From an uncultured Lachnospiraceae bacterium (GTDB lineage: Bacteria > Bacillota > Clostridia > Lachnospirales > Lachnospiraceae): DNA of 64,000 nucleotides. Below, in pieces: positions 56,392-64,000 of this stretch. A program made the translations under genes and the position numbers. The DNA lies in NCBI GenBank assembly GCA_902489645.1, contig CABUAW010000004.1, positions 22,707 to 86,706 on the forward strand. The letters are read 5' to 3'. Every line of letters begins with the position of its first letter. The first letter of the stretch is position 1. The notes below the pieces were generated by a model that made no database searches, was not told the origin of the DNA, and saw only the letters and a list, made by a program, of their open reading frames with translations.

Positions 56392-59247
56392 ATGGCAGGA
56401 AAAAAAGAGTATATAAAAATTAGAGGCGCCAGGGAGCATAACCTGAAGGGTATCGATATCGATATTCCGAGAAACGAACTGGTTGTTCTTACTGGTCTGA
56501 GTGGTTCGGGAAAATCTTCTCTGGCCTTTGATACAATTTACGCAGAAGGTCAGCGGCGGTATATGGAGTCATTGTCTTCCTACGCCCGTCAATTCCTGGG
56601 ACAGATGGAAAAACCGGAGGTGGAAAGTATTTCCGGCCTTCCGCCGGCCATTTCCATTGACCAGAAATCAACGAACCGCAACCCGCGTTCTACGGTGGGA
56701 ACGGTCACAGAAATTTATGACTATCTGCGTTTGCTTTATGCACGCATCGGAATTCCCCATTGTCCAAAGTGCGGCAAAGTTATTCAAAAACAGACGGTAG
56801 ACCAGATGGTAGATGCCATTTTAGCATTACCGGAGCGGACCCGGATTCAGCTTTTGGCGCCGGTGGTCCGTGGCCGTAAAGGCGAGCATGTCAAAATTTT
56901 TCAGCAGGCGAAGCGGAGCGGTTATGTCCGGATAATGGTGGATGGCAATCTCTACGAATTATCGGAAGAAATCAAGCTGGATAAAAATAAAAAGCATAAT
57001 ATTGAAATTGTTGTGGACCGGCTGGCCGTTAAGGAAGGAATTGAAAAACGTCTGACCGATTCTTTGGAGACTACGATGAAATTATCGGACGGTCTTGTGT
57101 TTGTCGATGTTATTGGCGGTGAACCAATGACATTCAGCCAAAGCTTTTCTTGCCCGGATTGCGGTGTCAGTCTGGACGAAATTGAACCGAGAAGCTTTTC
57201 CTTTAATAACCCCTTTGGCGCCTGTCCGGTATGCAAGGGGTTGGGATTTAAGATGGAGTTTTCGCCGGAATTGATTATCCCGGATACATCCCTGAGTATT
57301 AATGACGGGGCCATTGTCGCCATGGGCTGGCAGTCGGCCAACTCAAAAGGCAGTTTTACCAATGCTATTCTTGTCGCTTTGGCAGACCATTATCATTTTT
57401 CATTGGATACGCCGTTTAGAGATTATCCAAAAAAGATACAGGATATTTTAATTCATGGAACGAAGGGCGAATCTGTAAAGGTTCATTATAAGGGTATGCG
57501 CGGCGAGGGCGTTTACGATGTGGCTTTTGAGGGCCTGATTCGTAATATGGAGCGCAAATACCGGGAAACAGGTTCAGAAATTACCCGACAGGAATACGAA
57601 AACTTTATGATGATTACGCCGTGTGGTGAATGTGGCGGTAAACGTTTGAAACGGGAATCTTTAGCCGTGACGGTTTCTGACAAAAATATTGCGGAAATCA
57701 CGGAAATGTCGATTGTTGAGCTTTTAAATTTCATGAACCATTTAACATTGAGTGAGCATCAGCAAATGATTGGACAGCAGATTTTAAAAGAAATCCGTTC
57801 CAGGCTTGGTTTTCTTGTCAATGTGGGCCTGGATTATCTGATGCTGGCCCGTTCCACGGGGACATTGTCCGGCGGTGAGGCACAGAGAATCCGATTGGCT
57901 ACGCAAATAGGCTCCGGCCTTGTCGGTGTCGCTTACATTTTGGATGAACCGAGTATTGGTCTTCATCAGAAAGATAATGATAAGCTTTTGAGCGCTCTCA
58001 AAGACCTCAGAGATTTGGGAAATAGCCTTATAGTGGTGGAGCATGACGAAGATACGATGCTTGAATCGGACTATGTGGTGGATATAGGGCCTGGAGCCGG
58101 AGAACATGGCGGTGAAGTGGTGGCAAAAGGCACACCAAAGGAATTTATCCGAAGCCGTAAATCCATTACGGCGGCTTATCTTTCAGGTAAAAAGCGGATA
58201 CCGATACCAAAAACCCGCCGGCAGCCAACAGGTTATTTGACCATTCTGGGTGCCCGGGAAAATAATTTAAAAAATATTGACGTGGATATTCCTTTAGGCG
58301 TTTTTACCTGTGTGACCGGTGTGTCCGGTTCGGGTAAAAGCTCGATTGTCAATGAAATTTTATATAAGCGGCTGGCCAGAGATTTAAATCATTCAAGAAC
58401 GTCCCGACCGGGAAAACATAAAGATATTCTCGGTGTGGCTCAGTTGGACAAGGTCATTAATATTGACCAGTCGCCAATCGGACGGACGCCGCGCTCCAAT
58501 CCGGCCACATATACCGGCGTTTTTGATATGATTCGTGATTTATTTGCCTCCACCGTGGATGCCAAGGAGCGGGGGTATAAAAAAGGCCGTTTTAGTTTTA
58601 ATGTCAAAGGCGGTCGATGCGAAGCCTGTGCGGGAGACGGAATTATTAAGATTGAAATGCATTTCCTGGCCGATGTCTATGTCCCTTGTGAAGTTTGTCA
58701 GGGAAAACGATATAACCGGGAAACCTTGGAGGTTAAATATAAAGACAAAAGTATTTATGACGTACTTAATATGACCGTTGAGGAGGCGCTGACTTTTTTT
58801 GAAAATGTACCGTCCATCCGGCGTAAGATAGAAACGCTCAATGACGTCGGCCTTTCTTATGTACGGCTTGGCCAGCCGTCAACCACTTTGTCCGGCGGCG
58901 AGGCTCAGCGTGTTAAATTGGCTACGGAACTTAGCCGACGCAGTACCGGAAAAACCATTTATATTCTTGATGAACCGACGACGGGACTTCACTTTGCGGA
59001 TGTTCACAAACTTATTGAGATTCTGCATCGGTTGGCCGATGGGGGCAACACCGTTGTCGTCATTGAGCATAATCTGGACGTCATTAAGACAGCGGATTAT
59101 ATCATTGATATTGGACCTGATGGCGGTGACCGGGGCGGCACGGTTATTGCCCAGGGAACTCCGGAAGAGGTTGCGCAGTCACCGGTTTCCTATACCGGAA
59201 AATATATACGTAAATATTTGGAGCGGGATAAAAATAGTGTGAAATAG
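56392..59247 (+). CDS. uvrA: UvrABC system protein A
   Basis: A 951-residue full-length UvrA, the damage-recognition ATPase of nucleotide excision repair. Two ABC modules are seen: Walker A GLSGSGKSSLAFD near 32 and GVSGSGKSSIVNE near 645. Signatures are LSGGEAQRIRLA and LSGGEAQRVKLA. The zinc-binding modules include CPKCGK, CPDCG...CPVCKG and CEACAGDG...CEVCQGKRY. uvrB is not in the window. The start follows AAAGAGGTAG. Confidence 0.96.
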   Translation: MAGKKEYIKIRGAREHNLKGIDIDIPRNELVVLTGLSGSGKSSLAFDTIYAEGQRRYMESLSSYARQFLGQMEKPEVESISGLPPAISIDQKSTNRNPRSTVGTVTEIYDYLRLLYARIGIPHCPKCGKVIQKQTVDQMVDAILALPERTRIQLLAPVVRGRKGEHVKIFQQAKRSGYVRIMVDGNLYELSEEIKLDKNKKHNIEIVVDRLAVKEGIEKRLTDSLETTMKLSDGLVFVDVIGGEPMTFSQSFSCPDCGVSLDEIEPRSFSFNNPFGACPVCKGLGFKMEFSPELIIPDTSLSINDGAIVAMGWQSANSKGSFTNAILVALADHYHFSLDTPFRDYPKKIQDILIHGTKGESVKVHYKGMRGEGVYDVAFEGLIRNMERKYRETGSEITRQEYENFMMITPCGECGGKRLKRESLAVTVSDKNIAEITEMSIVELLNFMNHLTLSEHQQMIGQQILKEIRSRLGFLVNVGLDYLMLARSTGTLSGGEAQRIRLATQIGSGLVGVAYILDEPSIGLHQKDNDKLLSALKDLRDLGNSLIVVEHDEDTMLESDYVVDIGPGAGEHGGEVVAKGTPKEFIRSRKSITAAYLSGKKRIPIPKTRRQPTGYLTILGARENNLKNIDVDIPLGVFTCVTGVSGSGKSSIVNEILYKRLARDLNHSRTSRPGKHKDILGVAQLDKVINIDQSPIGRTPRSNPATYTGVFDMIRDLFASTVDAKERGYKKGRFSFNVKGGRCEACAGDGIIKIEMHFLADVYVPCEVCQGKRYNRETLEVKYKDKSIYDVLNMTVEEALTFFENVPSIRRKIETLNDVGLSYVRLGQPSTTLSGGEAQRVKLATELSRRSTGKTIYILDEPTTGLHFADVHKLIEILHRLADGGNTVVVIEHNLDVIKTADYIIDIGPDGGDRGGTVIAQGTPEEVAQSPVSYTGKYIRKYLERDKNSVK

Positions 59248-59256
59248 TGATAGGGC

Positions 59257-59484
59257 ATGCCAAAAGAACGAATAATCAATAACCAAACCGTCTATATTCG
59301 CAGATATGGCCGGGATGCCCGTGGTACCCAATGGTATATCAGAGAATATAATCAGATATTGGTGGAGTTGGATATTGAAGGGCGGCTCCGGAAATACATT
59401 CGCCCATTCAAAGGCGCTGTTTTTGATAGAGAATTATCTCAATTTGAAAAGGATGCCGTCGGTGAATTATCACCGATTCATTGA
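59257..59484 (+). CDS. Small hypothetical protein after uvrA
   Basis: A 75-residue basic protein with many Arg and Tyr residues (TVYIRRYGRDARGTQWYIREYN). There is no signal or membrane segment. It begins 10 bases after uvrA and has only a weak ribosome site (ATAGGG). The family is not recognised. It may be a real small gene co-transcribed with uvrA. Confidence 0.5.
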   Translation: MPKERIINNQTVYIRRYGRDARGTQWYIREYNQILVELDIEGRLRKYIRPFKGAVFDRELSQFEKDAVGELSPIH

Positions 59485-59622
59485 ATAGCAGACAAAATCC
59501 ATAAAAAATAGTGTGGCATTTGGAATAAAAATGTTGTATTATAGAAGATACCCTATCGCGTGAAGTAATACGAGATATATAAAAAACAGGATTGTGATAA
59601 ATAACATAGGAGGAGACGGTAT

Positions 59623-61164
59623 ATGAATCGAGAAATGATTATCGTGTTGGACTTCGGTGGACAATATAATCAGTTGATTGCAAGACGTGTCAGAGAATGT
59701 CATGTGTACTGTGAAGTTCATCCACATACCATGACATTGGAACAGATTAAAGCGTTAAATCCAAAGGGAATCATCTTTACCGGAGGACCAAACAGCGTTT
59801 ACGGGGATGATTCACCAACATATCAGAAAGAAATTTTTGAATTGGGAGTGCCGATTTTAGGTATTTGTTATGGCTCCCAGTTAATGGCTCATGTTCTGGG
59901 TGGTAAAGTTGAAACGGCTCCGGTCAGCGAATATGGTAAAACCGAAGTGGATGTCGACACCTCCTCCGTCATTTTTGAAGGAGTTTCTGAAAAAACAATC
60001 TGCTGGATGAGCCATACCGACTATATTGCAGAAGCGCCAGCCGGTTTTAAAGTCGTGGCCAGCACTCCGGTTTGCCCGGTGGCTGCTATGGAATATCCGG
60101 AAAAGAGCTTTTATGCGACCCAGTTTCATCCGGAGGTTATGCATACCCAGGAAGGAATGACGATGCTCTCCAACTTTGTCTATAAAGTTTGCGGATGCAG
60201 CGGCGACTGGAAAATGGATTCTTTCGTTGAGTCTACGATTGAACAGCTTCGTGAGAAAATCGGTGACGGTAAGGTGCTTTGCGCCCTGTCCGGCGGTGTC
60301 GATTCCTCCGTCGCCGCCGTTATGCTTGCCAAAGCTGTTGGCAAACAGCTTACCTGCGTTTTTGTAGACCATGGTTTACTTCGCAAAAATGAAGGTGATG
60401 AAGTTGAAGCTGTTTTCGGACCTGACGGACCATATGATTTGAACTTTGTCCGTGTCAATGCTCAGGAACGTTTTTATAGCAAATTGGCCGGAGTTACCGA
60501 GCCGGAAGCCAAACGCAAAATTATCGGTGAAGAGTTCATTCGCGTATTTGAAGAGGAAGCTAAGAAAATTGGTACGGTAGATTTCCTTGTGCAAGGCACC
60601 ATCTACCCGGATGTCATTGAATCTGGCCTTGGAAAATCTGCAGTTATTAAATCCCACCACAATGTGGGCGGTCTGCCGGATTATGTAGATTTCAAAGAAA
60701 TCGTTGAGCCGCTGCGGCTTCTCTTCAAGGATGAAGTCCGTAACGCTGGCCGGGAACTTGGTATTCCGGAATACCTTGTAAGCCGTCAGCCGTTCCCGGG
60801 ACCGGGTCTTGGAATCCGTATTATCGGTGAAGTTACCGAAGAAAAAGTCCACATCGTGCAGGATGCGGATTATATTTATCGTGAGGAAATTGCTAAAGCC
60901 GGTGTTGACAAAAATCTTGGACAGTACTTTGCGGCTCTTACTAACATGCGTTCAGTTGGTGTTATGGGCGACGGACGCACCTATGATTATGCAATTGCCC
61001 TCCGGGCCGTTACAACAAGCGACTTTATGACCGCCGAATCCGCACAGATTCCATGGGAAGTCCTTGAAAAAGTTACAAATCGTATCGTTAACGAGGTCAA
61101 AGGTGTTAACCGCGTGCTTTATGACTGCACCGGAAAACCACCGGCTACAATTGAGTTTGAATAA
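59623..61164 (+). CDS. guaA: GMP synthase (glutamine-hydrolysing)
   Basis: A 513-residue GuaA, full length. The amidotransferase domain (1-195) has Cys in GICYGSQLMAH and the HPE triad in QFHPEVMHT. The ATP pyrophosphatase domain has the P-loop SGGVDSS (near 225), and the dimerisation domain ends in PATIEFE. It converts XMP to GMP. The ATG follows TAGGAGGAG. A weak promoter (TGGCAT, 17 bases, TATTAT near 59540) precedes it; I see no purine riboswitch. The 3' end of guaA is a known integration site, and mobile-element genes follow here. Confidence 0.96.
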   Translation: MNREMIIVLDFGGQYNQLIARRVRECHVYCEVHPHTMTLEQIKALNPKGIIFTGGPNSVYGDDSPTYQKEIFELGVPILGICYGSQLMAHVLGGKVETAPVSEYGKTEVDVDTSSVIFEGVSEKTICWMSHTDYIAEAPAGFKVVASTPVCPVAAMEYPEKSFYATQFHPEVMHTQEGMTMLSNFVYKVCGCSGDWKMDSFVESTIEQLREKIGDGKVLCALSGGVDSSVAAVMLAKAVGKQLTCVFVDHGLLRKNEGDEVEAVFGPDGPYDLNFVRVNAQERFYSKLAGVTEPEAKRKIIGEEFIRVFEEEAKKIGTVDFLVQGTIYPDVIESGLGKSAVIKSHHNVGGLPDYVDFKEIVEPLRLLFKDEVRNAGRELGIPEYLVSRQPFPGPGLGIRIIGEVTEEKVHIVQDADYIYREEIAKAGVDKNLGQYFAALTNMRSVGVMGDGRTYDYAIALRAVTTSDFMTAESAQIPWEVLEKVTNRIVNEVKGVNRVLYDCTGKPPATIEFE

Positions 61165-61222
61165 GTTGAGAAGTCGAAAGAATCCAGTATTTATGCGGGT
61201 TTGCGGCGTTTCAAGATGTCTT

Positions 61223-61242
61223 TTGATAACAAATTGATAACA
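61223..61242. repeat. TTGATAACA direct repeat pair
   Basis: TTGATAACA at 61223-61231 and 61234-61242, 11 bases apart, about 60 bases after guaA. It could be arm-type integrase sites of the following element. Confidence 0.4.
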
Positions 61243-61320
61243 GTTGCATAAGAGCCATTATTCTTGTAATCCAGTGGTTTGTGGGTTAGAGAATGATTGA
61301 TAGGTGGTTGTGCAATAAGG

Positions 61321-61454
61321 CGTTCAGAGCCATACTCGAAAATGCTGTGCATTTTCTCATTGTGGCGTATCCGCCAAATGGAATTTTGCCGATATATGCG
61401 ATTGAATGTAAACATTCATCGCATAATCGTCCAAATTCCGCTTGGCTCTGAACG
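61321..61454 (+). ncRNA. Highly structured block, candidate RNA or DNA element
   Basis: An outer 12-base perfect stem, CGTTCAGAGCCA (61321-61332) with TGGCTCTGAACG (61443-61454), encloses three inner hairpins: GAAAATGC/GCATTTTC (61338-61356), TGGCG/CGCCA (61363-61376), and TATGCGAT-GAATGT with ACATTC-ATCGCATA (61395-61425, one bulge), the last inside GGAATTT/AAATTCC. A terminator follows at 61467. No protein is coded in 61165-61544. Confidence 0.5.
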
Positions 61455-61466
61455 AGTCCATATTAT

Positions 61467-61511
61467 AAAGCCCTTAGCTGTGGGTAGTAACTCATGGCTA
61501 GGGGCTTTTTT
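61467..61511 (+). terminator. Terminator after guaA/structured block
   Basis: GCCCTTAGC (61470-61478) pairs with GCTAGGGGC (61497-61505), with AAA/TTT extension, then six T (61506-61511). Confidence 0.8.
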
Positions 61512-61544
61512 GTGTTCAGTTTGTCAGTCGGCAATGGGAAGTGG

Positions 61545-62069
61545 TTAGGCGCATAAATAGTAAATAAAACTTCGTAGGGTCATTTTGAAATTATAATTGG
61601 TTACAAGTATATTTCCAGTTTTTTTACTTGAATATATTTCAAATGTTACGATGGTATAATCCATTCTTTCTATTTCAATTTGTGTTGTTGGAAGGACTTC
61701 TCCTAAATCGCATCTAATATAAAGGGATTCATCAATATTTAAACCTTTATATGTGGATTTTAGTTGTTTGGAAATTAAGGTGATTGAGCCGTTATTGTTC
61801 AACTCATAACTTACTTTGTATATTTTGATGTTCCTAATTCCGTATGTAGAGAATATAGAAAATTCTTCTCCGATATCATCAATAACAATAAAGTTATCAT
61901 TGTCCTCTATATCAGAATCAGAGTCATAAGGTAAAATTTTGAATTTTTCATATTGGTTGTTTTTAGTTACAATAACTTTCCATATGTGTCCAACAATATA
62001 AAACACAAATAATAAGCAGGTAACGATAGAAGCTGTATTAGAAATAATTTGCCACATATAATTGTTCAC
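61545..62069 (-). CDS. Hypothetical membrane-anchored protein
   Basis: A 174-residue protein with one N-terminal hydrophobic segment (about 11-33, SIVTCLLFVFYIVGHIW) and a beta-rich remainder with acidic stretches (DSDSDIEDNDNFIVIDDIGEEF). There are no cysteine motifs and the family is not recognised. It ends within 2 bases of the repressor gene upstream of it and is probably in the same transcript. Very AT-rich, consistent with recent transfer. Confidence 0.6.
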   Translation of the reverse strand: MNNYMWQIISNTASIVTCLLFVFYIVGHIWKVIVTKNNQYEKFKILPYDSDSDIEDNDNFIVIDDIGEEFSIFSTYGIRNIKIYKVSYELNNNGSITLISKQLKSTYKGLNIDESLYIRCDLGEVLPTTQIEIERMDYTIVTFEIYSSKKTGNILVTNYNFKMTLRSFIYYLCA

Positions 62070-62070
62070 C

Positions 62071-62601
62071 TCACATATCTTTTGGCTTAGGCTTAAAGAC
62101 TTCCACTAATGCATCGCTTAATTCCAGTGAAGGGACTTTCGCCCGAATTTGGGTGGTATCGAGCTGTGGATAATGGTAACGCCAGTTATCGTATTCCTCT
62201 CTGCTGATTTCTTCGGCGGATAACTTGTCAGCCTGTTCTTTCCAGGCATAGAGCATTTTCAGCAATTCGGCTGCGTCTTTGCCTTTATCTCTGTTGACTT
62301 TCAGGCAGACTTCTCCGTCTGCTTCGCCAACGGTCAACCCGTAAATATCTTCAAGGGTAAATAAGGTGTGCATAAGTCCAACGTAGCTGTCAATGTCGGG
62401 AACGTCAAGGGCATGAGGGGAAACGTCAAGGGCCTGTGCCAATGCTGCAGTAAGCTCCGCCTTCGGTTTTCGTGTCCCTGTTTCATATTGTGCTAAACGT
62501 ACATCGGCACTTCGGGCAGGAAAGCCGACAACCGTACCAAGATACTTTTGTGTCATTCCACGTAGAATGCGGAAAAAATGTATTCTTTCGCCAATCGCCA
62601 T
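62071..62601 (-). CDS. XRE family repressor of the second element
   Basis: A 176-residue protein with an N-terminal HTH (about 5-62, with GMTQKYLGTVVGFPARSADVRLAQYETG) and a C-terminal helical part of unknown role. It is divergent from the excisionase-like and integrase genes. Four ATATGTTTA-type repeats in the shared intergenic region are its likely operators. The ribosome site AAGGAG precedes the ATG. It most likely keeps the element's integration genes silent. Confidence 0.85.
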   Translation of the reverse strand: MAIGERIHFFRILRGMTQKYLGTVVGFPARSADVRLAQYETGTRKPKAELTAALAQALDVSPHALDVPDIDSYVGLMHTLFTLEDIYGLTVGEADGEVCLKVNRDKGKDAAELLKMLYAWKEQADKLSAEEISREEYDNWRYHYPQLDTTQIRAKVPSLELSDALVEVFKPKPKDM

Positions 62602-62620
62602 AACATGTCCACTCCTTGTA

Positions 62621-62764
62621 TATATGTTTACAAGTAGTATAGCAGATATGTTTAGGAGAAGTCAAGAAAATACAAAACAAAAAAGTTTAATATTTTCACA
62701 AAAACTGCTTGACACAAACAAATATGCTTAGTATAATAAATGAAAATTAAGCAAATATGTTTAG
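62621..62764. promoter_or_regulatory. Divergent promoters with four ATATGTTTA operators
   Basis: Plus: TTGACA (62709-62714), 17 bases, TATAAT (62732-62737). Minus: TTGACT (62665-62660), 18 bases, TATACT (62641-62636). ATATG(T/C)TTA occurs near 62622, 62646, 62721 and 62754, all in the same orientation, two near each promoter. Confidence 0.75.
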
Positions 62765-62785
62765 AAAGAAGGGAGAAATGAGATC

Positions 62786-62974
62786 ATGGAAAACAAATTT
62801 ATTCGTGCCGAAGATGTGGCACAGGAACTAAGCGTATCAAAGCCCTATGCGTATAAACTGATCCGGCAATTAAACGAGGAACTGAAAGCAAAAGGCTATA
62901 TTACGATTTCAGGGCGTGTAAACCGTCAGTATTTCTATGAAAGGCTCTATGGAGCGGAAAAGGAGGAAAAATAA
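62786..62974 (+). CDS. Excisionase-like small HTH protein
   Basis: A 62-residue protein with a winged or MerR-like HTH (EDVAQELSVSKPYAYKLIRQLNEEL). It directly precedes the integrase, with TAATG overlap, as excisionase or int-accessory genes do. The start follows AAGGGAG. It would bind DNA near the attachment site and direct excision, inferred from position and size. Confidence 0.7.
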   Translation: MENKFIRAEDVAQELSVSKPYAYKLIRQLNEELKAKGYITISGRVNRQYFYERLYGAEKEEK

Positions 62975-64000
62975 TGCCAGTATTTAAAAATGAGAGCAAT
63001 GGAACATGGTATGTGATGGCAAGATATGTGAACTGGAAAGGAGAACGCAAGCAGAAATGCAAGAGAGGTTTCGCTACAAAGAAAGAAGCACAGGAATGGG
63101 AGCGGGTATTCCAACTGCAGACTTCTTCAGACCTGAATATGAGCTTTGAAGCCTTTACGGAGCTGTATATCAATGATATTAAGAACAGGCTGAAAGAAAA
63201 CACATGGCTGACAAAGGAACATATCATTCGCACGAAGATACTTCCTTACTTCGGCAAGTTAAAGATCAATGAGATTTCCACAAAGGACATTATCGCATGG
63301 CAGAATGAAATGCTGGCCTATCGTGATGATAAGAGAAAACCGTATTCACAGACCTATCTGAAAACGCTGCACAATCAGTTATCAGCCATTTTCAATCACG
63401 CCGTTCGATACTATGAGCTGCGTTCCAATCCTGCCGCTAAAGCAGGAAATATGGGAAGTGAGGAACACAAAGAAATGCTGTTCTGGACGAAGGAGGAATA
63501 CAAAAAATTCTCCTTTGAAATGATGGACAAGCCAGTTTCCTTTTATGCTTTTGAAATGCTTTACTGGTGCGGCATCCGTGAGGGTGAGCTGTTGGCTTTG
63601 ACCGCAGCCGATTTCAATTTTGAGAAGGAAACGGTCACAATCAATAAATCTTATCAGCGTTTACATGGGGAAGATGTGATCACCACACCGAAAACAAAGA
63701 AAAGCAACCGCACGATTAAAATGCCCAAATTCCTTTGTGAAGAAATGCAGGAATATTTCAGTATGATCTACGGGCTGAAGAAGAAAGACCGCATTTTTAC
63801 GGTGACGAAAAGCTACCTTCATCACGAGATGGACAGAGGGGCAGAAGCCGCAGGTGTGAAGCGCATCCGTATTCACGACCTCAGGCACAGCCACATCAGT
63901 CTGTTGATTGATATGGGGTTTCGGCGGTGGCGATCGCAGACCGTGTAGGGCATGAAAGCATTGACATCACTTACCAGTACGCTCATCTGTTCCCGTCAAA
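62974..64000 (+). pseudogene. int: Tyrosine integrase of the second element, frameshifted and cut by window end
   Basis: The open frame (62974-63948, 324 residues) has an arm-binding N-terminus (NGTWYVMARYVNWKGERKQK), a core-binding region, box I CGIREGELLAL and box II HDLRHSHIS. At 63919-63921 one T seems lost from a T-run: the frame shifts and stops at 63946-63948, while the +1 frame continues with RVGHESIDITYQYAHLFPS, which holds the final His and the nucleophile Tyr. Without that part the integrase cannot work. The true end lies beyond the window. A sequencing error is possible. Confidence 0.8.

Noticed and set aside
59485..59622. Purine riboswitch before guaA
   Set aside because: The conserved loops of the purine aptamer are not visible and no terminator precedes the start.

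Overview
The window reads as chromosome of an anaerobic, spore-forming Firmicute of the class Clostridia, most like a gut Lachnospiraceae. The basis is a cluster of [FeFe] hydrogenases, two rubrerythrins with a PerR-type regulator, GatCAB, an ANTAR regulator beside glutamine synthetase, split transketolase genes, SpoIIE-type phosphatase, SpoIID-like and Csp-like subtilase genes, and the XpaC/TelA pair. The species cannot be fixed from sequence reading alone. I found no rRNA, tRNA or CRISPR array.

Layout. 1-4.6 kb: hydrogenase operon (thioredoxin-like ferredoxin, PAS-containing sensory-type hydrogenase, PP2C phosphatase, catalytic-type hydrogenase). 4.7-5.8 kb: peroxide regulator and rubrerythrin. 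5.75-17.87 kb: an integrated mobile element in the 3' end of the rubrerythrin gene, AT-richer than its surroundings. 18-27.6 kb: metA, P-type ATPase, a second rubrerythrin, MATE transporter, small enzymes and a SpoIID-like protein. 27.9-34.3 kb: carA, carB (broken by an in-frame stop), glnA and its ANTAR regulator. 34.3-43.3 kb: DUF4349 lipoprotein, gatCAB, sbcDC, gtrA-like. 43.3-50.7 kb: HtrA-like protease, a ClpX-like ATPase behind a repeat block, a subtilase, an acidic repeat protein and an aminopeptidase P. 50.7-61.2 kb: fructose-6-phosphate aldolase/transketolase, XpaC/TelA, uvrA, guaA. 61.2-64 kb: start of a second integrated element (structured RNA or DNA block, repressor, excisionase-like gene, frameshifted integrase).

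The most interesting region is the 12-kb element. Its tyrosine integrase lies at the right end. An imperfect copy of the rubrerythrin 3' end lies just beyond, and CTGTGTAA repeats sit in pairs at both ends. The left end supplies a substitute rubrerythrin C-terminus and a terminator. Inside are four promoters with shared GTATCAAAA-type operators, three of them with the same half-site spacing. They drive the integrase, a putative regulator, an unknown gene and an orphan left-end transcript. The cargo is a four-gene unit: a 43-residue protein, a membrane-anchored sigma factor (zinc ribbon, ECF-like sigma core, one membrane helix, about 350 extracytoplasmic residues), a coiled-coil membrane protein and a lipoprotein. 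Two copies of an ECF-style promoter (TAAAACC-N16-CGTC) precede the unit and its second half. This suggests a self-contained envelope-signalling regulon carried by a mobile element.

Other points are the GAA-to-TAA change inside carB, a glnA leader terminator with an A1/G4 hexaloop matching the neighbouring ANTAR gene, four TCACAA repeats at exact 11-bp spacing before the HtrA gene, and a 92-bp duplicated repeat before the ClpX-like gene.
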